Assembly: GCA_003991915.1 (NCBI GenBank)
Contig: RQTK01000108.1
Span: 731,317 to 795,316 of the forward strand
Direction: 5' to 3'
DNA: 64,000 nucleotides
Origin: Elysia chlorotica
Lineage: Eukaryota > Mollusca > Gastropoda > Plakobranchidae
Below, piece by piece: positions 1 through 20,790 of this stretch. Within the stretch, counting starts at the first letter, position 1, and each line of letters starts with the position of its first letter. The notes under the pieces were generated by a model. It made no database searches. It was not told where the DNA came from and saw only the letters and a program-made list of their open reading frames with translations. The position numbers and the translations under genes are program-made.

Positions 1-40
1 GAGAGAGAGAGAGGGAGAGAGAGAGAGAGGGAGAGAGAGA

Positions 41-79
<39 letters not shown>

Positions 80-105
80 GGAGAGAGAGAGAGAGAGAGA
101 GAGAT
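1..105. repeat. (GA)n microsatellite
   Basis: Almost pure GA dinucleotide tract with scattered GG interruptions, cut by the window edge. No coding potential. Confidence 0.95.
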
Positions 106-833
106 TAGTTGTGATTTTGGGGACAGGACAGACATGTGGTTCTTTAGAAGGAAACTAATAGTTTTATGGAGGGATACGATATCAAATAAGACTAGAATTA
201 ATTATATCTTTGATAAAAACTTTCCAAAGGGCATTTGGAATTTTATAGGACATCCAAATTGACGCCAAAGTATAAAGCATTCATCCTTAACTGTAAAGAG
301 TTGAGTGGCGTGTCATGATCACCTATGTCTGCTCTGGACCCGAGAGGCGTGTTGGAGAGAGGGGAAGGGTATTCTGTGATTGTGGGAGGTGAAATTGTAG
401 AGAGGAGAAAAGTTAGTTGTGATACGGAAAGAGTTTGAGTTTGATAATGTTCTTGAGCCTCCAACGTCAGCACTATGTAGGCTATATTGTTGACGGGCTT
501 GGACATCAACGTCTGACAATTTTACGGCATGTCACACGTATACAGTGCGAGGATCTCATGACTCCTGTCTCAGCCGGTTTCGTTGTACAGCTACCGAACC
601 AGCCAGTGGTTTTTTAGAGAGGAAGGTTGTTTGTATATTAGAAAGAGCAAAATTATTCTAAAGAGAGAAAGTGAGAGAGTGAGGCGCCGAGCAAAGAAAG
701 AAGTAAGGAGGCACATGGAAATCATGAACTGGTTATGATCCGGCCCCTCATAGAGTGTCAGGAGTTAAAGGCCGAAATATTTGATTAAGAAGTGTTTGTG
801 TGTTTATGGGCGGAGCCATAGTGGTGGGCGGGG
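106..833. other. Non-coding flank downstream of the VWA gene
   Basis: I see no exon here. The stretch holds one SINE remnant (478-605) and purine-rich sequence near 640-700. If the VWA gene continues past its last recognised exon, this is intron; otherwise it is 3' flank. Confidence 0.5.
478..605 (-). mobile_element. SINE core remnant
   Basis: Diverged copy of the conserved central and 3' part of the tRNA-derived SINE seen complete at 15080-15296. Shared landmarks are the GCTATATTGT...GACGGGC end, the CGTCTGACAA block and ATGACTCCTGTCTCAGCCGG. The tRNA-like head is missing. Confidence 0.6.
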
Positions 834-878
834 CTAAGATAGGCCTTCTCGTGCTGGGGGCGGAGTCGGAGGCATGCC
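788..878 (-). pseudogene. Decayed copy, or alternative last exon, of the Pro/Thr-rich coding segment
   Basis: On the minus strand this repeats the proline/threonine part of exon 11 (PPTPPPST...APPATVAPP) about 200 bp farther on, with a one-base deletion that breaks the original frame. An AG acceptor at 879-880 would splice it in phase 0 onto the exon 11 donor (GGG|GTAGGT) across a 71-nt intron. It would then end at a TAG at 834-836 after 14 codons, so it may serve as a very short terminal exon. The duplication is seen; its use in mRNA is inference. Confidence 0.45.
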
Positions 879-949
879 CTACATACGACCAACCAACGAA
901 CCAACGAACCAATGAACTAACAGAACAACCAACCAATAGAGCAACCTAC

Positions 950-10792
<9,843 letters not shown>

Positions 10793-10888
10793 GTTTGTAG
10801 CAGTTGTTGCTGTTTGAAATCTACTCGCTGAAAGGTTCCTGGTTGACTTTTCTTGTTGAGTTCTTTAGACCTATTATGTTGTTTTTCT
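10793..10888 (-). other. 5' UTR part of exon 1 of the VWA gene
   Basis: Upstream of the ATG on the minus strand, a pyrimidine-rich tract TTTTTCCTTCTAG ends at 10889, giving an acceptor 96 nt before the start codon. It would join the UTR exon at 14225-14318. Confidence 0.45.
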
Positions 10889-11282
10889 AGAAGGAAAAAA
10901 TTTAAGTATAATTATAGAATATCCATATATTTTAAGGGTAAGTGCAAGCATAGATATATGCTAGAGTTTGCATGTATTTTGGTTTTGGGGAGTGTACGTG
11001 GTTTCAAAAGAGACCCAATAAAGAAATGTTGAGAAGGACCTGAAAGAAAAAGCCTTCTTCCTATGAGGCGGCCAAATAGAGGTGGATGCAAGAGAAGGGA
11101 TTCCTCTGCTAGCTTAAAAGTAGGCCCAGAGAATATTAAGTGATGGTTTGTGATTGAAATTCTAACGGCCGTAATTTGAGCGTAGGGTGGAGTTTGAAAC
11201 TACTTAGTCATGGCATTCTTTTTTTCTCTTTTATTAGCTTTGGATTTTGGGGTCATCCTACTAAAGTACCTAACAACAACCA

Positions 11283-11468
11283 ACTGACGCAGGGGGTAGA
11301 GCGTTCGTCTCCTAATCGACAGGTGCCCGGTTTGAAAGCCCCAGTTCTGACGTTCTCCCCTATTGGCTGGGTCTGTGTCAGTCGGTGTCAGTATAATGTG
11401 ACTGGCTGAGACGGCAGTCTAGACATCCCCGGGCTGGCTCTGTGAGGCGTCACGCAGACTTGCCAGAC
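11283..11468 (+). mobile_element. tRNA-derived SINE
   Basis: tRNA-like head with A-box-like GGTAGAGCGTTCGTCT and B-box-like GGTTTGAAAGCC, then the shared core (TTGGCTGGGTCTGTGTCAGT, GTGACTGGCTGAGACGG). Plus orientation, in the 5' UTR intron of the VWA gene. Confidence 0.75.
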
Positions 11469-11469
11469 C

Positions 11470-12052
11470 TACGTCCATGAGCTAGTGATATAGTGTTGGC
11501 GCTGCCGTTGGTCGTAACGTCCTTGAGCTAGTGATATAGTCTTGGCGCTGTCGTTGGTCGTTACGTCCATGAGCTAGTGATATAGTCTTGGCGCTGTCGT
11601 TGGTCGTTACGTCCATGAGCTAGTGATATAGTCTTGGCGCTGTCGTTGGTCGTTACGTCCATGAGCTAGTGATATAGTCTTGGCGCTGTCGTTAGTGATA
11701 TAGTCTTGGCGCTGTCGTTGGTCGTTACGTCCATGGGCTAGTGATATAGTCTTGGCGCTGTCGTTGGTCGTAACGTCCTTGAGCTAGTGATATAGTCTTG
11801 GCGCTGTCGTTGGTCGTTACGTCCTTGACCTAGTGATATAGTCTTGGCGCTGGCGTTGGTCGTAACGTCCATGAGCTAGTGATATAGTCTTGGCGCTGTC
11901 GTTGGTCGTAACGTCCATGAGCTAGTGATATAGTCTTGGCGCTGGCGTTGGTCGTAACGTCCTTGACCTAGTGATATAGTGTTGACGCTGTCGTTGGTCA
12001 TAACGTCCATGGGCTAGTGATATAGTCTTGGCGCTGGCGTTGGTCGTTAGGA
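11470..12052. repeat. 46-bp minisatellite, about 12.5 copies
   Basis: Unit contains GAGCTAGTGATATAGTCTT and GGCGCTGTCGTTGGTCGT. It starts at the 3' end of the SINE at 11283-11468 (both share ACGTCCATGAGC), so the array seems to have grown from the SINE's flank. Confidence 0.93.
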
Positions 12053-12244
12053 AACCAGCCCACTCACCGACGGAAAATATCACAGCGTAACGTTTATTTT
12101 ATTACTTTTATGGGGTGTTCTAATCACATCCCGGCGCTTATCTGAAAAGAACCCCTGTTAGAGTGTTATGAGCAAAGTTGTCAGGTACGATGTAAAACTG
12201 AAAAACTTACAAGCAGCATTTGAGGAACGTACGCATTGCATACA

Positions 12245-12382
12245 TTTCTTCAAAGGGGCGTACACCTAGTAAAGATTTCTTTCTTATCTTTCTAGTTAAG
12301 GAAAGGCTATATATATATATAATTTCCTCAACTAGAAAGATAAGAAAGAAATCTTTACTAGGTGTACGCCCCTTTGAAGAAA
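12245..12382. mobile_element. Foldback element (60-bp inverted arms)
   Basis: Arms 12245-12304 and 12323-12382 are reverse complements with one mismatch in 60. The 18-bp loop is mostly TA repeat. Ends are TTTCTTCAAAGG/CCTTTGAAGAAA. MITE-like hairpin; no clear target duplication. Confidence 0.85.
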
Positions 12383-12424
12383 CGAAGAGCCACATATGGA
12401 GACAAAGATACCACTGTTGAGTTG

Positions 12425-12553
12425 AGTTGTTGACAGCCAGTCACATAAAACTGATCCCGACCCAACCAGTAGGGGTCGCAATTGCTAGGACTCGAACTGG
12501 AACCTTTTGCGCCGAAAGCTGATGTTCTACCCCAGGACCACCGCGCCCCCCTA
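12425..12553 (-). mobile_element. tRNA-derived SINE, 5' part
   Basis: The minus strand starts GGGGGGCGCGGTGGTCCTGG, with a B-box-like AGTTCGAGTCC and the core start CTGGTTGGGTCGG. Truncated in the core. Confidence 0.75.
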
Positions 12554-12619
12554 AAAGATACCGTCAAAAGGTAACATTTTAAAATAATTACCGATAGAGA
12601 ATCTCGGAGCATTGAGCTG

Positions 12620-12866
12620 TTAGCAGGGTTCCCTTGTGGAACGTGCGGTTTCTCGTTAAATCGTCGTGGGTTCGATCGCCACTTGGGCCGCCAGGTTCTA
12701 TGCCCGGTGGTTGGGTCAGTTTGACTATAATGTGGCCAACCGGGTACCCGTCTCCGTGTGGCTGTTTGTTGAGAGCTTCATTCATTCATCAAATACCGAG
12801 TGTAGAGAGCCGTAAGGCTGATTGTTGAGAGCTTCATGCATTCATCAAATACCGAGTGTAGAGAGA
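12620..12866 (+). mobile_element. tRNA-like SINE of a second type, with tandem tail
   Basis: Head with GTGGGTTCGATCGCC (B box), then GGTGGTTGGGTCAGTTTGAC core. The tail TTGTTGAGAGCTTCAT...ACCGAGTGTAGAGAG is present twice in tandem (12760-12866). Confidence 0.6.
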
Positions 12867-13069
12867 CATGGGCGGTCAAAGCACGCCACTCATCTCTTTG
12901 TTCAATTATCTTTGAACAGTCTAAAATGCTCCTGTTTTTATTTGTTGTCTATCTGAATAGGTTCTTGTTCGTCCTCCACTACTTCTTTTACGATTTATTT
13001 TCCAGTATTGCTGAATGATCTAGACTTTTGCGTCGATTTGGATATCCTGCAAATTCTGTTTGCCTTTTC

Positions 13070-13264
13070 TTAGTTTTTAACCAAATATCTACATATTCTA
13101 GTCTTATCTAGCATATCCTCGTTTGGTCTCTTATCCTTCCACGATAGTCTTAGTATTCTTCTAAAAACACATTTCTGTTGCAGTCTTTTTCTAACATATT
13201 CTGCTTTTTTCCAACTTTCACAACCACACAAAAGGTTTGACCAAGCATTATGTTTTGTGCACAC
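13070..13264 (-). pseudogene. Non-LTR retrotransposon RT tail fragment
   Basis: Minus-strand frame with LLCGCESWKKAE, RRILRLSWKDKRPNEDML. This is the conserved region just after the RT domain in many LINEs (CESW...RRxLRxSWKxKRxNE). Short and 5' truncated. Confidence 0.65.
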
Positions 13265-13529
13265 TTAGTTTTTTTTATCTAATCCTTTATTTCTGTTTTT
13301 TTAGAACTGTGCTCAGTCCTTGAGAACTAACTTACTAAGAAAATTTTTATCTAAACGAGAGATTCGCCTTTTCCGCCCAAAGATCACATTTGCTGATAGA
13401 AATGTTATCATAAAAATGGATATAAAATATAAGATCACATTTCTATCCTATAGTTCTGAGAACCTACTTGCTAAGGCGGCTAAAATAATCATAAAGAAAA
13501 AAATACTGTATAAAGAGCTGAGTTGAGTT

Positions 13530-13722
13530 TAACGTGAATGAGACAGGGCGCGGATACCACGACTCCTGTCTCAACCGGCCACATTAAACTGACGCCCACG
13601 ATCCAACCAGTTACAGGGGACGAAATGGGACAAATAAATCTGCCGATAGAGGGATTCGAATCGTGCACATTCTGATCTGGAGACCCACGAAGCTCTACCC
13701 TTGAGCCCCAGCTAGTTTTAAG
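13530..13722 (-). mobile_element. tRNA-derived SINE
   Basis: Minus-strand head with GGTAGAGCTTCGTGGG (A box) and GATTCGAATCCC-like B box, followed by the common core containing GAGACAGGAGTCGTGG. Confidence 0.7.
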
Positions 13723-14224
13723 TAAAAGGAAAAATACGTTTATGCTTTTTGGGGCTTCATTTAGACCTTCAGATATTGAGTGGTAGGCAGTTAATTATAA
13801 CATTTTATCGCTATTTACCCCCAGGTATCATAGCTGGATAAATGTAAAGGTCGTAATTGGTGATCTTTATGTTTTTAAGGGAAATCTCTTTACATATAAG
13901 ATGTGTAGTTAACATAATAATAATTGTGTCATGAATTATCTTTATGGCTGTAGTGCAGTTTATCACAAGACACTTTTATAGTTGTTGCACAACTTATTAT
14001 AAATTAACTTTTAAAAGTATGATTGCCCTTCAAAAACTACAAGCACAAGTTGTGGTTGTATGTCTTTTTTATACACTTTTTTACTTTAGAATTTTAAACA
14101 AGTATAGCATTGTAGACAGATATAGAATACAATGACACTGTCATCAATTATCCACAATTCCCTGTAATTTTCACTAACGTGTGGTGTATTGATACGACTA
14201 ACATTCTATCACAAATATAGCTAC
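13723..14224. other. Intronic AT-rich sequence
   Basis: Part of the 5' UTR intron of the VWA gene. I see no element or exon. Confidence 0.5.
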
Positions 14225-14318
14225 CTGTTAGGCTGGCGTCCAGTGGTATCTACTTGGTCCCCTTGCTGGCTTCCCTGACCACAAGACTGGCCCTTCACTG
14301 CCTGGTCACTGGGAACTG
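14225..14318 (-). other. Putative non-coding first exon (5' UTR) of the VWA gene
   Basis: Lies just downstream of the minus-strand TATA box and ends at CTAACAG|GTAGCT, a strong donor. It contains no ATG-led frame that continues into coding sequence. The matching acceptor is probably CCTTCTAG at about 10889. The 5' end is estimated from the TATA position. Confidence 0.45.
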
Positions 14319-14345
14319 AGATGGTGTCGGGAGGGTCCTACCTCC

Positions 14346-14352
14346 TTATATA
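14346..14352 (-). promoter_or_regulatory. TATA box of the VWA gene
   Basis: The minus strand reads CTATATAAGGAGG. It lies about 25-30 bp upstream of a stretch that ends in a good splice donor (see 14225-14318), with the first coding exon 3.4 kb further on. A TATA box followed by a short 5' UTR exon fits a regulated secretory gene. Start site not determined. Confidence 0.5.
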
Positions 14353-14353
14353 G

Positions 14354-15079
14354 ACCAGATAAGATGACTAGTGCTTAGGTAATGGGGGCTGCCAACACGA
14401 CCAGCCAGAACAGTATGAATTACAGAGAACGGGAGTTGACGACTAGTTACTCCACTTTGTAAGGATAATTATATGTGTCATGTTCAACTAGCACAATTAC
14501 AAACGTCACAGCGTCATTCTGTATGAAACATTTGTATGCATTCCCTGTATGCGCGCTTCATGTACTCCATGTAGATAATTGTGGCAACACTTAGCATTGC
14601 ATGCACTCACGCTTTTGACAGCCATATTGCTTGACGAGGTCACGAAAACGAAAGTAGAACAAGTTTACATACCTATTGTTGTAATTCCATCTTCTCTGTT
14701 ATTGTACCAGAAAAGTATGACAGAGTTCGCACATGTAAGCGTTTTGGTTTCTTAACCCCTGTGATGCAAGCTAGCGTAGAAATATATTTGGTTATGTGCA
14801 GTATTTTTTAGGGGAATCAAAGTCTCTGTCATCAATGGGTTAAGAGAACAAAGAAACGATAGAAAAAGAACAGTTTAATTTACATTCCAGTCTTTCGTGA
14901 TTATCCGTACTTTGACCAGCAACATGCATGTGACGTCATAGTACTTGATCCAGCTGTACAAACAGTAATGAATTTAATACTAGAGTAGTTTTCCTAATTC
15001 TAAAAATAGAATACATTGCTACATGCATTAGGATAAACCAATAGAGAGAGAAAGAGAGAGAGAGGGGGGATTGGGTTGG
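14354..15079. other. Upstream region of the VWA gene
   Basis: Intergenic between the VWA promoter and the next minus-strand exon. No recognised element other than a short GA run at 15045-15066. TGACGTCA-like motif at 14931-14938, which could be a CRE-type site. Confidence 0.35.
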
Positions 15080-15296
15080 TTTATAAGCTATATTGTGGAC
15101 GGGCCCCAAGACGGACGTCTGACAAGTTTATGTGCTGCCACACACGAGACAGGGCGGGGATACCATGACTCCTGTCTCAGCCGGTCACATTATACTGACA
15201 CCGACCCAACCAGTAGGGAACGCAACAGCCAGGATTCGAACTCGGGACCTTTTGCGTCGGAAGCCGATGTTCTACCCCTAGACCACCGCGCCCCCC
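15080..15296 (-). mobile_element. tRNA-derived SINE, most complete copy in the window
   Basis: On the minus strand: GGGGGGCGCGGTGGTCTAGG (A box TGGTCTAGGGG), B box GAGTTCGAATCC, core CTGGTTGGGTCGGTGTCAGT, GAGACAGGAGTCATGG, and a 3' block ending in CCACAATATAGC. About 217 bp. It serves as the reference for the other copies. A tRNA-like head with Pol III boxes marks it as a SINE, not a tRNA gene. Confidence 0.85.
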
Positions 15297-15305
15297 AGAG
15301 AAAGA

Positions 15306-15339
<34 letters not shown>

Positions 15340-15348
15340 GAGAGAGAA

Positions 15349-15392
<44 letters not shown>

Positions 15393-15395
15393 TAA
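15297..15395. repeat. (GA)n microsatellite
   Basis: Directly abuts the 5' end of the minus-strand SINE at 15080-15296. Confidence 0.93.
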
Positions 15396-15485
15396 AATGA
15401 GGGCAAGAAGGATAAAACGACAGAGAAAGAAAATCTCTCCACGGATGTACTTCTACTTTGTTCCTTTTCAATGCACCACTGCTTC

Positions 15486-15662
15486 TTAGCCCGGAACAGA
15501 TAGACATTGTTCCATCTTCAAATATTTGGGGAGATAATTACACGGACGACACGACTCCTTGTAAAGATTGGCACACTTCTGGTAACATGAGCAGTTATTG
15601 TTATTGAACAGAAACTGCTGGGAATCAGCCTTGCCCCAGTTTTCACACCCGGGGGCTTTGTC
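15486..15662 (-). CDS. Putative last exon of a second Cys-rich secreted protein
   Basis: The minus strand reads 58 codons without a stop from acceptor CTTAAG|GAC (15663) to TAA (15488-15486): DKAPGCENWGKADSQQF..., NNNNCSCYQKCANLYKE and SCRPCNYLPKYL. Eight cysteines with C-S-C-Y-Q-K-C spacing resemble chitin-binding or other disulfide-rich secreted modules, but the family is not certain. Upstream exons should lie above 15.7 kb; I could not find them. It sits about 1.1 kb upstream of the VWA promoter on the same strand. Confidence 0.5.
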   Translation of the reverse strand, partial: DKAPGCENWGKADSQQFLFNNNNCSCYQKCANLYKESCRPCNYLPKYLKMEQCLSVPG

Positions 15663-17225
15663 CTTAAGAAATATTAATAATCATGAGCAGCAAATGGATA
15701 TAATGTGTGTACAAAAATCTTAAATTGTTTAAAATAATATTTTTTTTCGCCTGTTTCGGTCTGGTTTTTATATATATAGAGAGAGAGAGATCAGAGGGAG
15801 GGTGAGAGCGGGAAAGGTAGAGCCAAAAGACAGAGACAGAGACAGAGTGAGACAGAGAGAGAGAGAGAGAGATGAAAGAAAGGGGCGGCGGGGAGCTGTC
15901 TCAGTTATTACCATGGAGTTAATGTTTCATAAGATAAGGCAGCTTGGTGAATATAATAATAAATGGAAAGAATGCTTTTTTGGAGGACAGGGGTTGAGAA
16001 GAGGGTGGGGAAACAGGTTGACATTTGGCACCATCATGAAAGGGGGGCAAGATACCCGCTCAAAGCTCAATGAAACTTTCTGACACTTGCATAGTGTTGC
16101 CAGGAATGGTACAGTCCAAGTGTCAATTCGCATCGTAAACTCCAATGTACTATATAAAAATCACAAAGTGCATCGTAGTAGCGCACGGGCAGTTACTGTT
16201 AAATGATTATACTCCAATAAATCACATCTAACAGTCTCAGTCTTGATCCCCCCCCCCCTCTCCCCCTTACCCCAAGACAGCCGTGTACATATACACAACA
16301 GTAGAAGGCCCTACATAGTATTTTCTATTTCATGGCCCCAGCCTTTTAAGCAAAGCATTATCATGAACAATGGAAACGAAATTGCTTAAAAAGAAGCCAG
16401 TAGAACTCCTGGCTCACAACTGGGAGTCCATGGTTCAATTCTCATCCGATGCACACATTTCAGTTTAGGAGTATCCTGAAGTCTAAGGAACACAAAATCA
16501 TTAGTAAATAACTTCTAGGCAGAGACATCAAACATTCTAATATTTCTAGTTCATCTTACTATCATGGTTTATAAAATATCGTTTGCAATAAATGGAATCA
16601 AAATCGTCTAGATCTAGAATCTAGCCATTGTGCAGAGACTATACTCTATATCTAGACCTCGACGCAGAGTCTAGCTTTTGTTATATGCATGTACTTCTAC
16701 AGTAAAAAAAAAATTCTACTAGCACAATGCCCGCATAATTATGATATAGCCAGTCATATAAGTCTGTGGGAAAATAAGCATTACTATAATTATTATAGAG
16801 AAGGATACTTTAAATTTTAGTAAAGAAAGCCTTTTCTCGTCTTATTTTACGTAGCCACTTTCAAAATATCAATCAACAGGGCGAAATCGCTTCCACTTTC
16901 CTTTTATATTGATACTAGCTGGGAACCCACGAAGTTCGTGGGGACTGTAGGATGGACAAAACTAAAGTGTTACAGCTAAATTTAAACTGTGCTGAACTCA
17001 AAATTGTGTATCTTCAGGATCTATAACTTTAAGATCTTAATATGTTTGCTTGAAGAGGTTGCATCAAATTAAAGTAGGCTCAATAATTTACAATCAGAAT
17101 TAATAATTAACCAAGCGTTCTAAGAAAACGGTGCACTGTGCGCATTAAAATGTGTACACGCACTTAGAGAAAAAAATCAATAATTCATAGCACTTTCGAT
17201 TTGTTTGTTGTTCAAGGAAGGGGAG
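15663..17225. other. No gene recognised
   Basis: AT-rich. Contains purine-rich runs at 15777-15870 and a tRNA-like scrap (GGTTCAATTCTC) near 16430. A short hairpin, CCCACGAAGTTCGTGGG, lies at 16926-16942. Confidence 0.5.
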
Positions 17226-17362
17226 GAAGCAGTGATTGTTGTGTCTGTATAACGTGACCAGCTGAGACAGGAACCCTGCTATCCCCGCACCGTCTGTGTG
17301 GCAGAATAAAGTTGTCAGACGTTTTTATTGGGACCAGTCTGTGATATAGCCTAGTTGCAGAC
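17226..17362 (+). mobile_element. SINE core and 3' end
   Basis: Plus-strand copy lacking the tRNA head: GTGACCAGCTGAGACAGG, ATCCCCGCACCGTCTGTGTG, TTGTCAGACG and a TGATATAGCC end. Confidence 0.65.
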
Positions 17363-17840
17363 GATGGACCCTAGGAATCTTTGAATTGTAAATATCAATA
17401 GACTTTAATGATTCTTATGCATGTTTGGTATGTATTACAGGTCAATCTAGAACAATTACCACTCTTTTTTCATACCAAGCTTTTATAAAGCGAGATATCC
17501 TAGCCTATAGTCTCCGCGCAAACATTTCAAAACTTGTTGAACCCGAAATTCCTCTTGCTTCGCTCGTCCATTAATCTCCAATTTCGCTTTTATCCTAGTC
17601 AGGGGGGATCTTCTTGTTTTCACATCAATCTGTCGAGGCGGTGTCATGATGTGGGAGAAGTCAGGGGGAGCTTCCTCTACATCTCTCGCCTCCCTCGCCT
17701 CCCTCGCTACCTCGTGATGATGATCAAATATTAGCTTTGCAAACCTCCCCATGTAAACCCTGCCTAACATTTCGCCTGTGCCCAGCTAGCGTCCCTAGCA
17801 ACGCAGACTCTCGCCTCGCGAAGCGTGTCTTCAGCTCAGC

Positions 17841-18297
17841 CAATGCAAACTTCTCTGCTAAGCGCTGTGATAATCTAGTCATGGCGCGCCCAATCACACC
17901 CACACTGGCACAAAATCCCTACGCCCTGCTATTTATAGATTAATTTTATCATTGTGTAATGTTGCCCATGTAAGTGATACGGTGAGATGATCTCTTACGG
18001 GGTCCAAAGCGAAATTTCATGAATCTCTTGTTGTTATTGGTTGATTCTTATACACAGATTCCTTTCATACTAGGGACCGTAAGTGCAACGTTGCCGTAGC
18101 TTACGACTTGTCGTAACATTAATACCATGCGACTAAGAAGGCTTGTTACGAGTCGTAAGCTCCCGCGACTTTCTGCTTCCGGTCCCAAGTGTTGAAGATC
18201 ATCCTAGCATGATGCCCTCTACTTTAGAACTGTTGGTCCGCGAGCGCGAACATCTCCCTTAGTTTAACATCTCCTATGTCTCAAAGAAGACTATGCG
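17841..18297. repeat. Dispersed repeat, copy 1 (about 450 bp)
   Basis: Nearly identical to 29247-29693. Contains an imperfect hairpin around 18103-18165 (AGCTTACGACTTGTCGTAAC ... GTTACGAGTCGTAAGCT) flanked by GGGACCG/CGGTCCC. Neither coding nor bounded by clear terminal repeats; probably a non-autonomous element. Confidence 0.8.
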
Positions 18298-19160
18298 TCG
18301 AGGCGTGCGGGTTCGAGTACTCTACCAGGCCACTTTGTCACCTCCTAGTCAGGTATACATGTGGGTAGCATGATTGCACCGCTTGATACAGGGTCTGGGA
18401 GACCAGGCTCCCTCGTACCGTGACGTCATGTGACCTTATTCCTCGTTAGTCATAGGGACTGTCGACAACTTGGATCCTACGTGAAAATTAGGAATAGTAG
18501 TGTTAGTACCTTAACCTAGGAACTTACAATTCCGTAAACTAGGACTGAAAATCCGTTACATTAGACGCTTAGAATACGTTTAACTAGAATTTTACAATAC
18601 TTTAAACTAGGAAATTAGAATACGGTAAACTAAGAACTAAGAATACGTTTCACTAGAATCTTGGAGTAATTTAAACTAGGAACTTGAAAATGGAGTATGA
18701 TCGTTCCTCTAGGCGCCATGCTAAGTGTTAATTTGTTCAAGATTAACTTTGGCATCTCAATAAAATAAATTATGTTTTACTTGCTGGCAGGCTTTATTTT
18801 CTTATGACTACATGTATATATTACTATAACGTTCAGTACATTTCAAGACAAAAAGATGTTTCATGTTAAATTTCTCATGTTTTTTTTTTCTAGTGAACTT
18901 TACAGCATGTTTTTAATGAATTTTTATATTAATATTTAGAGTGGAGATTTTCCTTGTATTATCTTTTTTTTTTATATGTCTGTTTTCTTCCTTACATGTT
19001 GAAGGGAGGATTGCAATGGTTATAATTTTTTTTCTGTTCTTTTTTCTGACTTGTTTTCTTTGAACATTTATTATTTTTTTTCTAAAGTGAAAAAGTGTTG
19101 TCTGTGTCTATGAATCATTTTTCTTCGTGTTCAGTTAGGCCAAAAGTGTGTTGCGATTCG
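18298..19160. other. No gene recognised; degenerate 20-odd-bp repeats
   Basis: 18510-18690 holds several diverged copies of a TTTAAACTAGGAACTTAGAATACG-like motif (shown only in part). The rest is T-rich. Confidence 0.5.
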
Positions 19161-19164
19161 AACT

Positions 19165-19184
19165 TCTCTCTCTCACTCTCTCTC

Positions 19185-19233
<49 letters not shown>

Positions 19234-19335
19234 TCTCTCTCTCTCTCTTTCTCTCTCCTTCTCTGTCTCTCTCGCTCTCCCTCTCTGTCTCTTTCTCCCT
19301 CTCTCTCTCTCTCCCTCTCTGTCTCTCTCTCCCAG
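19165..19335. repeat. (CT)n microsatellite with a TA island
   Basis: CT-rich run with a short TATATATA block near 19221-19231. Confidence 0.93.
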
Positions 19336-19377
19336 GTCTCTCTAAAGTCCTACACGGCGACAGGACCCCGGCGCGGG

Positions 19378-19890
19378 GTACACGTGACTTGGTCACTTTA
19401 CGCTGATACCAACCCAACCAGTAGAGAAAGCTGCCACCCCCAGAGCAGGACTTGAACACTTTACGCTGATACCAACCCAACCAGTAGAGAAAGCTGCCAC
19501 CCCCAGAGCAGGACTTGAACACTTTACGCTGATACCAACCCAACCAGTAGAGAAAGCTGCCACCCCCAGAGCAGGACTTGAACACTTTACGCTGATACCA
19601 ACCCAACCAGTAGAGAAAGCTGCCACCCCCAGAGCAGGACTTGAACACTTTACGCTGATACCAACCCAACCAGTAGAGAAAGCTGCCACCCCCAGAGCAG
19701 GACTTGAACACTTTACGCTGATACCAACCCAACCAGTAGAGAAAGCTGCCACCCCCAGAGCAGGACTTGAACACTTTACGCTGATACCAACCCAACCAGT
19801 ATAGAAAACTGCGACCCCCAGAGCAGGACTTGAACACCAGACCTCCTGCATCGGCAGCCAATGCTTCAACCACAGCGACACCTCACCTCG
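19378..19890 (-). mobile_element. SINE with its internal 63-bp segment amplified about 7-fold
   Basis: The tRNA-like head lies at 19830-19890 (minus strand). The piece spanning B-box-like GTTCAAGTCCTGCTC to core CTGGTTGGGTTGGTATCAGC is then repeated as 63-bp units from 19395 to about 19835. Because 63 is divisible by 3 it makes an open 21-residue repeat frame on the minus strand, which is not a gene. Confidence 0.8.
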
Positions 19891-20084
19891 GTATGACCCA
19901 ACCCGGGACTCCTGGGGTGATATATCATCATCTTTGCGCGCTTTCACAGGCCCAGTGGTCATCTACTGACTGATCCCTCCCACACTATCGCCCTGTTACG
20001 CTGAGCTGTCCACTCCTTAATGTGAGGGAGATACACTGATATCTGCTTCGGGCGGCATCTTTCTCATCCGTTCCCTCTGTATGT

Positions 20085-20320
<236 letters not shown>

Positions 20321-20439
20321 CTGTCTGTCAGTCGTTTCCATATCTTTCTTTCTTTTTTAATCTTTTATCTTTCTTCCTGTCCGTGTCTCTGTCTTTCTGT
20401 CTGCTGTGTGCCTACCTGTCAAACTGTCTGCATGACTTT

Positions 20440-20460
20440 CAGTCTTTCTGTCTGTCTGGG

Positions 20461-20505
<45 letters not shown>

Positions 20506-20508
20506 GCA
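20440..20508. repeat. (CTGT)n tetranucleotide tract
   Basis: About 12 CTGT units, directly before a SINE head. Confidence 0.93.
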
Positions 20509-20790
20509 AGTAGTAGAGCATTATGCTTCCAGCCTGGAGATCCCTGAATTGAACGTTACGACCGGAACAAAAATTGACTTGTCCGAGTTGGCTGCCTACT
20601 GGTTGTGTTGGTACAGGTTGTGTTGGTAATGGTTGTGTTGGTACTGGTTGTGTTGGTACTGGTTCAAATGGTTGTGTTGGTACTGGTTGTGTTGGTGTCG
20701 GTAAAAATATTGTGATCTGCTGAGACAGGAGTCCTGATATGCTCATACTGTCACTGTGTGACAACACGTGGCTTGAAGCGACTCGCCCAA
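20509..20790 (+). mobile_element. SINE with internal 15-bp amplification
   Basis: tRNA-like head (TAGTAGAGCATTATGCTTCC), then six to seven copies of a GGTTGTGTTGGTACT-type unit where other copies have a single CTGGTTGGGTCGGTGT, then the normal core (TGAGACAGGAGTCCTGATAT). Confidence 0.65.

Noticed and set aside
15205..15296. tRNA gene
   Set aside because: A and B boxes are present but the cloverleaf is not preserved and the head is followed by a SINE core shared by many copies.
17483..17770. 96-codon minus-strand frame
   Set aside because: No motif; the region is low in coding character and partly unique AT-rich sequence.
19220..19962. 200-codon repeat proteins with a 21-residue unit
   Set aside because: Shadow translation of the amplified 63-bp SINE segment. 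No start context or homologue.
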